Shown here: piece by piece, positions 37,833 through 48,195 of the stretch | Numbering within the stretch: the stretch's first letter is position 1 | How the letters are laid out: each line of letters begins with the position of its first letter | NCBI GenBank assembly: GCA_039111635.1 | Contig: JBCAQO010000001.1 | Span: forward strand, 3,348,001 to 3,412,000 | DNA: 64,000 nt | Direction: 5' to 3' | Source: Heterobasidion occidentale | Taxonomy: Eukaryota > Basidiomycota > Agaricomycetes > Russulales > Bondarzewiaceae | Program-made: the position numbers and the translations under genes | Notes under the pieces: generated by a model | Database searches by the model: none | Told to the model about the DNA's origin: nothing | What the model saw: only the letters and a program-made list of their open reading frames with translations

Positions 37833-39235
37833 CTACTCGCGGCTTTCTAGTAGCCCCCGCTCCCTCATCGAGTCCAGGACCCCGTTGTCCAGCCCCTGCC
37901 GCCACTCGCTCCCGCGGCCGGGCATGACGTCGCTGCTCGAGTCCTTGCGCTGGACGACGACCGGCGGCACGACGCTGAACGCGCGCAGCCGGCCGCTGCG
38001 CACGAGCCACGCGAGCGCCTGGTCGATCGCGCGCGAGTAGGCGAACGGCGGGTGCCGCAGGTGGAGCAGCGCGCGCCGCGCGCCGCGGCGCGAGAGCGCG
38101 TACGCGTGCGTGCACTTCGGCGCGGCGGACGGGTGCAGGGAGGCGGAGGGGCCCCGGCGGAGGGCGGGGAGCTGCGTTTCGTCCGACCAGCAGTGTCCTG
38201 TCGACCCCCACCCGGTGAGCGTGTATGCGCGAGGAGCGCGGATGGGAGCGCGGATGGGATGGACGGATCACCTAGGTAGACGATGTCCCAGGCGGCGGGG
38301 AGCGCGCTCCAGAGGGCGACGAGGCGGGCTTGGGTGTCCCATTCCATGTCGATGTCGTCCTCGAGGACGAGCGCGGGGCCGTCGTCGTTGGCGTTCGCGA
38401 TCGTGCGGATGACTTGGAGGTGCGAGTGCCAGCATGCGATCCGGGCGGGCGTGAGTAGCATGTGCGCGGGGTGCTCTGGCGCGAGGGGCGCGAGCAGGTC
38501 GTTGTCCGCGGTGCAGGCGAGATCCGGGGGCGGGTGGGGCGGTCGGTGGGTCGAGTCTTGGAGGCGTTGCGGGGGCGAGAATCGGTCGAGCGTTTCGCCG
38601 GGGAAATGGGGCTCGAGAGGCCCGAAGACAGCAGGGAGCGTCCAGATGTCAGAGCCGGCGGGTTGCAGGACGGCGTCTGAATTGGCCGGCGAGTCGATGT
38701 CCTCGGGCCAGCTGAAGGTGGGCTTGATGGGCGCGGCGGGGCGGCTGATCTCGTCCAGGGAGGGGACGGCGCTGAGGACGACGTTGTTGCGCAAAGTGCG
38801 TACCTGGTCCATGACGTTCGCGATAAGCGGGTCGTCTGCGTCGACGGCGTCGACATAGGTCCAGTTCAGGCCGAGCGCGCGCTCCAGCTGGTCCATCTGC
38901 ACCCGCCTGTCTGCGCGGTGGGGAAGAGAGACGACATAGATGCGCGACATGACGCCTAGCGCCCCAGAGCGGCCGCGCTCCACGCCAGGATCGGAGATAG
39001 CGGGCGATAGCGCGGGATTTGCTGCCTTGTCGCGGGCGGGCGGAGCATCCGGGGCACCAGGTGCGTCGAGCTGGGTGCCCGTGTGCCAGGGGTGGCGTGC
39101 GAGAGCCAAGTCGGACGACGAAGACCACGCTGTCGTACTTAGGAACAGAAAGATAGCGAAGAGGACAGAGAGAGCGAGCATGACGAGACGTCTGTACGGG
39201 AGAGATACGGGAGCCAAGCGCAGCGAGGAAGACAT
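37833..39235 (-). CDS. glycosyltransferase family 25 (type II membrane protein)
   Basis: The minus-strand ATG at 39235 opens MSSSLRLAPVSLPYRR, followed by a single hydrophobic anchor LVMLALSVLFAIFLFLS (about residues 17-34). This suggests a Golgi type II protein. After a spacer comes IYVVSLPHRADRRVQMDQLE, then ALGLNWTYVDAVDADDPLI, the opening of the GT25 fold. Later elements are ACWHSHLQVIRTIANANDDG and PALVLEDDIDMEWD, with the acidic metal- and donor-binding motif. One intron is found: the exon ends WDIVYLG at about 38270 and resumes as HCWSDETQLPALRRG. The end reads VMPGRGSEWRQGLDNGVLDS and LLESRE, with the stop at 37833. GT25 enzymes transfer sugars (galactose or glucose in known members) to proteins or glycans; the acceptor here is unknown. 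The frame is intact. Confidence 0.87.
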
Positions 39236-40368
39236 GGTTTGAGGAGCGCGATCTGATTGAGGGCCCTGCAGGGGTGGTGCAGATTTCGAGCAGACAGATC
39301 GCGGAGGGCTGTTTGAGATCGACAGGACCTGAGAAAGGAATTTTGTTTTCCGCGCGGAGCTTCGCCTGGAATAGCGTTGGGCGCGATAAGAAGAGAACGG
39401 GGAGAGAGGGAGTGTCTCAGCAGGAACTCAACAGCGGCCGCAGAGATGCAGAGCAGACCCACGCGCGTGGGAACCGCCTCTGGACACGTCGCTCACGTGA
39501 GCGTGTTATTTCTGTTTTTCTCCGTCTCCCGGCGCGTCTCCGTTCGCGAGGCTCGAGCACCGTCGTGGCACGCGGAACCGTCACCGAGGCTGTCGCTCTG
39601 CGCGAGGGTCTTGTGTCAGTGACCTCACTGTGGCCTGATACGCGCAATCCACGCGTGCAACTCAATGCCGATATCGGTGCTCGCACAGCAAATGAGAACA
39701 CTTTTCCTTTCGCGCTGTTCTTTTCTTTATAGTGACTTAAACGAGATCGGCATGGTTGAACAATACCGAAGGAAATGACCACGGCTGCCGCCCACATCCA
39801 CGGGGTAGACCGTCGTCATCAGAATAAAAGATGATGAATTTATCTGTTTTTACAAACTGATTCAATGCGCTGTTTCTCTAGGATGCCGCGCTTTCTATAG
39901 CACACTTGGCGCAGTCTGTGTGTTTGCTCTTTCAACCCACGCAATCCGCCGATACAGATAGTAGGTGTATTTCATACCACACCACTTGATACATGCTGTT
40001 CTTGTCGCTCATCTCCTCCCCTCCGTCTAGGCTGCCATCCACCCTCTCGGAACACGCTTGGGAACATGCGAATGGATGCCCATTCGGTCATGCATTGACA
40101 GGCCTTGCCTTCACATGAGCGGCGTCCATCGATGTTCTATATCCAGCCATCGTTTCACTCCTCTCTCGTGTGCGCGCAAGGCTCATTCTCGGAAACTGCA
40201 CATTGGAGCCGTCCACGGGCGTCCTTCTGTCTAGGCACGGATGGATGCTGAAGCGGTTCAGTCCGACGGAGAGTTCCACGCTCCGCAGACGAGCTTCCTG
40301 CGTCATTTAAAGTCGAATAGGAAGGTGGGGTGGGTTTGGATACGCTGCTAGCGTTTCGTCCATCCACC
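39236..40368. promoter_or_regulatory. upstream region of divergent GT25 and OPT1 genes
   Basis: This 1.1-kb stretch contains the promoters of two divergent genes. ORFs here (39274-39732 plus, 39417-39797 minus and 40155-40505 minus) have no recognised motifs and overlap each other, as expected of non-coding sequence. Confidence 0.45.
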
Positions 40369-43300
40369 ATGGCCGACTCACCAATGTCTATTGAACCCGA
40401 GCGCAAAGAGAGCCCATCGCTCCGCAATGAGAAAGAGGCAGAGCTCGGCTTGGACGCCGTTGATAGTGAGTTTTGCTCTTGTGCTCGTTTCTGATGGGCA
40501 TTCAACGCGGCATATACACACAGCGGCGATGTTCGTCGAGGTCAGCGCCAGATATCGTGACCATTCCGTAATCTTTTCGTTGACGATGTTGCGCAGGAGA
40601 TGTCAGGCGGCATATTCGACGACCCGAACCTCGACAAGGCCCACCTCGTCGATCTCGACGACGAATCGCCGTACCCCGAGGTGCGATCCGCCGTCGCCAA
40701 CACGGACGACCCGACCATGCCTGTGTCGACGCTGCGCACCTGGGTCTCGGTCTCGCCTGGGCGATCCTCATCCCTGGGCTGAACCAGTTCTTCTTCTTCC
40801 GGTTCCCGTCCGTGAACATTGGCGGGATCGTAGCGCAGCTGCTGAGTTTCCCCATCGGTCGCGCGTGGGCTGCGTACGTTCCCACGTGGCGCATTTTTGG
40901 GACGTCGCTCAATCCTGGGCCTTTCTCGGTGAAGGAACATGTCCTTATCACGGTGGGTATAGTGGTTTCACTGCGATAGCGAGGTTTGGCATGTTTAACT
41001 TGTTGATAGATCATGGCATCCGTCGGTTCTGGATCTGCGTATGCGGTGAGTGTTCAACCAGGAATACCCTTATCTGAAATAACGACAGCGAATCCCTCAT
41101 TGGCGATTGGCGATCTCAGACAGATATCATAGCCGTTCAGCGAGTTTATTATAACCAGCAATACAACTTCATCTGTGCGTTTTTCCTGCCTCTCCAATGA
41201 CATTATCCAGACCTCATATCTTCGCCATCAGACCAGTGGATGGTGGTGATGTCCACTCAACTGATTGGTTTCTCCATCGGAGGAATCGCAAGGAGGTTCC
41301 TTGTCTCTCCACCGTCCATGATCTGGCCCGCGAATCTGGTCAGCTGTGCGCTCTTCAATACGCTGCATTCGCAGCAGTATGCGGGTATCGGAAATCGTGG
41401 AGGCATCAGCCGTGAGAGGTTCTTCGTGTTCGGCTTCCTTGCGTCGTTTTCCTGGTGTAAGTCTGAAGCTATCCATCACCTTGATTTTTTTCTAAAGAAT
41501 ACGGTTCCTGCCAGATTTTATCCCTGGGTACCTCTGTAAAACACGTCACTCCTTGATTCCTTTGCACGCGCTCATGATGCCGTCGATATCTAGTCCAGGC
41601 GCTGTCGTTCTTTTCCTGGGTCACCTGGATTCGACCAGAAGATACCAGTGCGCGATTTCCCGATGACCGTCTTTACGCATTTTCATTATTTCCCTGCGAT
41701 GCAGCCATCTCTCAGTTGTTTGGGTAAGTGATTATTTCTTTGATCGAAGAGACGATTCGTCGTTGATACAGCTCTCAAAGATACGTCCATGGTTTGGTAC
41801 GGCTCAATAGCGCCACATGCGATAGGGTATATTTATTTCGAGATTGACCGGGTTTTTCTAGGGCATGTCGGTCGTCACATTTGATTGGAGCCAGATCGCG
41901 TGCGTTGAGCTGTCGGATTTATGATTATTGGAACCTCACGACGTCATCACAGCTACATCGGATCTCCACTCGCGACACCATGTAAGATTTATTCGTTGCA
42001 GGCATGATACGACGACGCTAACCCATCTGGTATAGGGTGGGCTGAAGCCAACATATTCGGTGGTTTCATCTTGTTTTTCTGTGAGTCATGTTTGACTTCA
42101 AAGCTTTGGATCATCTAAGTTGAAATCATCAGGGATTATTACGCCTATTATCTACGTCCGTGATCCACTTCTACCACTTTCCATGGGTATTCCTACTGAA
42201 TTTCCCGCAGTTTACGAACACGTGGTTTAGCGCCTTCATGCCGTGAGTAGCCTGCACAAGCTTCAGTGGAAGCGCAAGTAAACTCATACTCTCTTCCACA
42301 TAGGATCTCTTCACGAACATCATACGATAATCAGTTGAACACATACAACGTCTCGCGTATTCTGAACGCTGACTCCACGATCAACCTTGAGGCCTACCAT
42401 GCGTATAGCCCTCTGTTCCTCTCGTCAGTACTGCTATTGCTCTTTGCGCGCGGATTGCAAGCTTATCGGTGTCCGTGGTTCCAGCACGACATTTGCCATG
42501 TCATATGGGTAAGAGGTATCCGTTGCCTGGGCGAATATCAAAACACTGAAGCATCTGATTGTGAAGGCTTTCGTTCGCCTCCATCACCGGTTTGTCCTGT
42601 GCTTTGGTTCCATTTCCCTCTTTGACCAATCTCAACTCAGCAACTCTCATGCACGCCTTGCTCTACTTCCGGAAGCAGATCTGGGTGCAATCGCGTCGCT
42701 CGCTCAGCGAACAGCCCGATGTCCACGCTCGACTCATGTCGCGATATCCTCAAGGTACGCACCTTCGTTCGTTCCCAGGAGCCTCGTTGACCTGTGCCCG
42801 TGGGCTGGGACAGTTCCTGAATGGTGGTATCTTATCGTCTTTCTGTCCATGTTCGTCTTTGGTATTATTAGTATCGAGGCGTGGCCCACTCAGATGCCAG
42901 TCTGGGCCTTCGTACTTGCCCTCGTTATCGGTATGTCCTATGTCCATGAAGCAACTCCGAGGTCATTAACCAGGGCCTGTTCTTAGCATTTACCTACGTG
43001 ATTCCGGTCGGGATGATTCAGGCCATCACAAACCAGCAAATTGGATTGAAGTGAGCGTTCGAGCGTTATAGTCGGCATGCTTTGAGTCTGAATTCCGTTC
43101 ACGCAATCTCTGTAGCGTCATCACCGAATTGATCATCGGGTGTGTCCGACAGTCGACTGGAGAAATCCTCTATCGCTGACTTTCACTTTGACGAAGCTAT
43201 GCTCTTCCTGGCCGTCCCATCGCTATGATGATGTTCAAGACGTGGGGATATATCGTATGTCCTTCGTGTTCTTTGGCAGGTTGAACCATACTGACCTCGT

Positions 43301-44773
43301 TCGGAAAGACAATGGCGCAAGCCTTGACTTTTGCCTCAGATTTCAAGCTTGGCCACTACATGAAGATCGCGCCTAAGCCGATGTTCTGGTCTCAAGTCGT
43401 CGCGACAGTGATTGCTGGCACCGTCCAATTGGGTGTTCAGGCATGGATGTTCACCAATATCCCGTAAGATATCCATCGCACCGTAGAGGTCTTTAGGCCT
43501 CGGATTGCTGACTCGTGCTTGTCGTCGAAGGGATATGTGCTCACCAGAGCAAAAGGATGGGTACGGCTGTGCATTCCTTTGAATCCTGATAGAGTCTCAT
43601 GCGGTCGTGCCAGATTTATCTGCCCGAGCACTGAGGTGTTTGGAACAGCGTCCATTATATGGGGTAACATATTTTATTCGACCACACCCGTACAAGATCT
43701 GACAGGGTCTATCTATACCAGGTGTCATTGGCCCAGCCCTTCAGTTCTCCAAGGGCCAGACCTACTAGTAGGTGTTTTCCGCTTTTGTTCAGACGGTTGC
43801 CTGATTGAGCACCTTGTAGTCGTGAGTTGAGGGGTGCGTTGTCGATGGGGTTGATTTCTCATGTCATGAAATAGCGCTCTTGTATTTCTTCCTGGTCGGT
43901 GCCATTGCGCCAGCTATCCCGTGGGCCCTCACAAAGAAGTGGCCCAATAGTATTCTTAAATATATCAAGTAAGTGCATCGATAAAATCATCGCTTGAAGG
44001 TGCTCAACTTCTGTTTCACAGCTTGTAAGCCACCCTGTTTCCACCACCTATGCCCTGGCTCATCAGAAACATTCACCTCGCCAGCCCAGTGATCTTCAAC
44101 GGCACTGGCCTAATCCCCCCTGCCACTGCGATCAACTATGTGCCTTGGGCGTAAGCAGCTCTAGCATCTATACGAACCCCAAGTCTGACAGATGGTTTGT
44201 AGTATCGTTGGATTCATATTCCAATATGTCATTAGGAAGTAAGTAGCGACTCGCGCTCATGCATCGGCTTCGCGAACGTGTTTCTCATACACATTTTGTC
44301 ACAGGCGCCATTTCTCTTGGTGGACGAAGTACAACTGTGAGCACTGCTCGTAGCATTCACAGAACCTAGGCTCATCTGGTCGTAACAGACGTGTTATCTG
44401 CGGCATTGGATTCCGGCCTCGCCATATCCATCCTCGTGATATTTTTCACGTGCGTCATGGACTCGTACTTTTTTGTCTGTTTTGTTGTTCTGACGTCTTA
44501 CAGTCTCGAATTCCCCAAGAACGGGACGGTGAGTTTTCTTCTGGTGCTGCAGATCGTGACGAACTAGAACAGACCACCTGGTATCTTATAGATTGGGTTA
44601 ACCAACATCCAGAGCTGGTGGGGCAATACAGTCCCGTTCACTGGTGCAGACAACCTCGGGACACCAGTACGGCCGCTCGCGCCTGGACAAACCTTCGGGT
44701 AAGCACTCAAGCAGCGCGTACATTGCGTGGCCTGACTTCATACATTGATATCTGTAGACCATCTTCATGGTAG
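40369..44773 (+). CDS. OPT-family oligopeptide transporter (copy 1), one frame break
   Basis: Exon 1 starts at ATG 40369 (MADSPMSIEPERKESPSLRN). About 20 short introns follow. Recognisable OPT segments in order are DDESPYPEVRSAVANTDDP, GLAWAILIPGLNQFFFFRFP, IGRAWAAYVPTWRIFGTSLN with PGPF, QWMVVMSTQLIGFSIGGIAR, TFDWSQIAYIGSPLATPWWA, RTSYDNQLNTYNVSRILNAD, AYHAYSPLFLS, RKQIWVQSRRSLSEQPDVHA, IEAWPTQMPVWAFVLALVIA and CPSTEVFGTASIIWG. The end is NIQSWWGNTVPFTGADNLGT, then GQTFGPSSW. OPT proteins are proton-coupled carriers of small peptides (glutathione to pentapeptides) in the plasma membrane. Between TLRTW and GLAWAIL (40741-40750) one base is missing, so the frame is not continuous; all other exons join. 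The copy looks otherwise intact, so a sequence error or very recent lesion is likely. A related copy lies 17.5 kb downstream. Confidence 0.9.
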
Positions 44774-45009
44774 AACCAGGTATGACCTCGGGCTTCGACA
44801 ATGTGTAGTGATTATGAAGCTGGACACACATGCATGTATAACTGACAACATCATAACAAGACTGGAATTCTGCCCCCGTGACGGAAAGTGAATGTCGGCC
44901 GTTGGTGTGGTATTGACAGCGTTTCGTGAAGAGAGAGGTCGGAGCCACGTTCTCTTCCTTCGATTGTGAACGATCCGCCGAGGGCGTAGAGTATGTCTTT
45001 TCATCTGCC

Positions 45010-46259
45010 TCAAAACAAATAATCTGCGTCTACCCATGACGAACCTCCAACTGCAGTGGATATGTTGTAAGCCGACGCCTGGCTTGCGTTGAACACCGTC
45101 ACGAAACTTGGCCGCAAGGCGCCACTCGGGACGCCAGGACCGGTCGTGTTGTAATCAGCGAAAAGAACATTGTCTGTTCGCTCATCGCCTGTGTTCCAGA
45201 TGGACCAGATCCCTTTGTTGAGCGGCGCCGTGACGTAGGTATTTTTGAAGATCACGCGAGCGTAATCTGTGCACGGGAAGAATGGGAAACAGAGAATGCT
45301 CGATGGACAGTAGGCGTACCTCCCCATGGGCGGCCCAGATAAATCGCGCTCGTCGAGCCGGGGTTAGGAGCAAGGATGATATCGTTACGGTCGAAGACGT
45401 CTACCAAGGCGAAATTTCGTTACCCAGAGATGAACCTAGGACACAGAGACGCACATATGGCCACATTGTCGGCTTCTCTTCCTGACGCAGTGACCCAGCC
45501 GTTACTCTTCACGCCAATGGTGTTTCCCTCAAAATACGCCTGACCTATCGTAAATCGATGAGGACCAACTGTAAGTCGAGGACGCGCGAGCTTGATGCCA
45601 CTTAACCAACCAAGCCTCCCGAAAATAAAATCGGTTGCTCCTTCAATATAACTCTGTAGGTACACCTGCGTCCCCTGATTCGCGAGCAGCGTGTCTTGAA
45701 ACCCATACAGCCCACATGCGTACACGCCGACTTGGTTGCCGTACTGGCTCAGAGCAATCGCTTGAGAGCCCTGTCCGAAGTTGTTCCGGATGTTGATATT
45801 GTATATCTTGACCCCGTTTGTGTGAACGCGCAAGGTACCGGACGCATCGTTGGACCCCGCAGTAGAGGCTGGAACCGAGGCGACCAAATTAACTTGGTTC
45901 GCAGAGTAGTCACCTGGGTCTGCCGTATAGCCCAGAAGCTATGCATGCGATAGAAGAAGAAATTAAGTCTAATTACTACAGTATTAGAAGCATGTCAGAG
46001 CAACGCGCACCGTGACTGGCCCCGAGCGCTGAACGTTGACCTGCCCATTGTACGTTCCAGGATAAATGAAAATGATCTGGGAGGACGAGTCCGAGGGCAG
46101 CGCGGCTACCGCCGCCGCAAGAGTCGCATATTCCCCCGAAGTGGTAGTATTGACTCGCACGATCTTTGCACCAGAGGGTGGAGAGGTGCGCGAAGAGGGC
46201 GGGGAGAGCGCAAATCCCGAGAGCGGAAGAAACGCGAGAATGGAAATGAGAAAGTGCAT
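45010..46259 (-). CDS. pectinesterase (carbohydrate esterase family 8), secreted
   Basis: The minus-strand ATG at 46259 opens a signal peptide, MHFLISILAFLPLSGFALS. The first exon continues SGEYATLAAAVAALPSDSSS and QIIFIYPGTYNGQVNVQRSG. Next, LLGYTADPGDYSANQVNLVA leads to VKIYNINIRNNFGQGSQAIA. The catalytic region is YACGLYGFQDTLLANQGTQV (QDT motif) and SYIEGATDFIFG (the DFIFG motif with the nucleophile Asp). The LGRPWG motif carries the conserved Arg. The last exon ends SSWVDADYLF at 45010. These are the expected PME active-site elements; the enzyme demethylates pectin and releases methanol, outside the cell. Several short introns are present. It ends 236 bp from the convergent OPT1 transporter. 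No frame problem was seen; exon edges are approximate. Confidence 0.93.
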
Positions 46260-46761
46260 TTACCTTGTTCGGCAGCACGGGTTGGCAGAAGATATGGAAA
46301 TCTCGAGCACTCTGCTTAAGTACTGGTGACAACAACCTTGGCGGTCCGAGGGGCACATGTGGTACAAGATGTGAATGGTCATACGCGCCGGGAGTTCACT
46401 GATTTGGCGGAGTAAATGCGAAGTTACGAAGGTGAAAAAAGGCCAAGCCGGCGCCTACCACAGAAGCACTTGCATAGATGCCACGAATATGTTGCCGAAA
46501 GTTCACTACATGGTCAGAGCACTACGCCAGTAGAGGGGCGGATGCAAAAAAAGAACAAACCAGGGACTTCGTTGGTCACTAGGACACGTCGGGCCGGCCG
46601 CATACGCAGAAAGTAAACAGCTGAAGGCCGGCGTCCCTCAATATCAGGGATCCAAGCTTCAGGGGTATGCATACGCTAAATTGTCGGGATAGACAATGAA
46701 AATGTTTCGATCGCCTGATGGTGAGATCATCTCGAGATCTATCAGGAGAGCGAGATATATT

Positions 46762-47696
46762 TCACTGTGGAGATGCAAAAACAGCATCATCTATGCTTTG
46801 TATTACCCTAGTAGGCTCGAGCATGTTTGCTATCAGAAATCTACCATCTGTAAAAGGTCCGAAGGTCATCATCATGGGAAGGTGTGATGGGACAAGATGG
46901 TGATCTATGCCCAGACGTACTTGGCATGTCATTCTGTTCCGATCTCCATAGGGCCTCCTCCATATCCTTCGCAACTCCTGTTGACACATGCCTCTTGACG
47001 AGCCTCCTAGAAGCCTCTTCGGCATCCAACTGAATGTACCAGCGTTCGTCAAGCAACATCCCAGCCTCCGCCCACGGGACGATAGATAGAAATGTGTACA
47101 ATCCCTCTATCAGAACGATTCTGTGCTGTGGAAGGATGCTGACGGCATGAGGTGTCGGATCCTTCAGGGCATGATCAAAGGAAGGTGCGGTGATCACTGA
47201 TGTAGAAGATGTAAATTCACTGAGAGGACGACGGAGAGATTTAACAAATGACACATAGGCCGGGCCGTCAAATGTCCAGTGAATTCCACGTCTATCGTGT
47301 GCAAGCTTGGGATCAGGGAATGTATCGAGTTGAGCTCGAGTAAGGTGCCATCCATCGAGCCCTACAAGGATCGCGCTGAGCGTAGGAATACTCGAAGAAG
47401 GACCGTCGTTGTCAGATGAAGATTCGCCACCACTGATACTATGCTGTTCAGCAGTGACGGCATGTTCGAGCAAGGCATTTATTTTCTCAGTGACTAGTTC
47501 GGCGAGCGTGGATTTCCCAGAAGCAGGGATGCCCGCGATTCCAACGAGGAGCCGTGCATCGAGAGATATACTGCGCCACCATCGGGAGAAATTTGAGTTA
47601 GCTGCTTGGACATGGGCAAAGTATGGATACCATCTGCGCTCACTGTTCGAGACGATGAACGAGGTATTTAGCAAGGTCGTCTGCGATGACCTCCAT
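46762..47696 (-). CDS. P-loop kinase of the uridine kinase / phosphoribulokinase family (Yfh7-like)
   Basis: The start is the minus-strand ATG at 47696 (MEVIADDLAKYLVHRLE). A 60-nt-scale intron joins this to HISLDARLLVGIAGIPASGK with STLAELVTEKINALLEHA. GIPASGKST is the Walker A motif. Then come LVGLDGWHLTRAQLDTFPDP, RRGIHWTFDGPAYVSFVKSL, RIVLIEGLYTFLSIVPWAEA and WYIQLDAEEASRRLVKRHVS. A final intron precedes NGRFLIANMLEPTRVIQSID, ending ASPQ with TGA at 46762-46764. The DGWHL and IEGLY motifs are typical of the pantothenate/uridine-kinase-like group and of yeast Yfh7. The natural substrate cannot be told from sequence, so no specific reaction is assigned. A longer ORF running upstream of the intron in another frame is not the real N-terminus. 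It is divergent from the GH99-like gene. Confidence 0.86.
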
Positions 47697-48195
47697 GGTC
47701 GTCAGCAAGACCTCCGACAAAGAGAGAGACAGGAAGGCACCCTGTTCGGCAAACTCCGTCCTTCTGCGGTTTCTCTCGGCGCTGCTGCCTGCTGCCTACG
47801 TCCGAAGCGAAGATGGATTAGGAGCCTTCAGTGGGAGTGATAACAATGGATTTGAAGAGCCTTGATTTTTTGGCACCAGCAAATTTTGAGTAATTGTCAC
47901 CTCTGGTTACCGACAGTTACCGAACATGTTTGCTTCTTGTGAGAATTCGTCATAGTAGTAGCAGTTGCGAGCAACTACCTCAGGTTTGTATTCGATATGT
48001 TGAACAACTTCCTCTAGTACGCGCCTCATCACGTTCCTTCAGCTTCTGTCATTTCACAGCCACCGGAAAAGGAAAGCACAGAATTATTTTTAAATCGTCA
48101 TGAGTTCAGGCCACAGCCCCTCATCCAAGGGTTTGTCTTAGCGCCCATCACCATCACAAACGCGTGCAACGTTCATCACGACTCACAAGACTCCT
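47697..48195. promoter_or_regulatory. shared upstream region of the P-loop kinase and GH99-like genes
   Basis: This 499-bp stretch lies between divergent starts (47696 minus, 48196 plus). An ATG at 48100 opens a 10-codon frame (MSSGHSPSSK), but splicing it to the downstream exon would put that exon out of frame, so it was not used as the start. It might be a short upstream ORF. Confidence 0.4.

Noticed and set aside
46841..47674. 277-codon ORF start (MLNTSFIVSNSERRWYPYF) for the P-loop kinase
   Set aside because: This N-terminus reads through an intron. The spliced form from ATG 47696 (MEVIADDLAKYLVHRLE-HISLDARLL) fits the family better.
48100..48131. ATG at 48100 as first exon of the GH99-like gene
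   Set aside because: Available splice sites leave the downstream exon out of frame. ATG 48196 needs no extra intron and is in frame.
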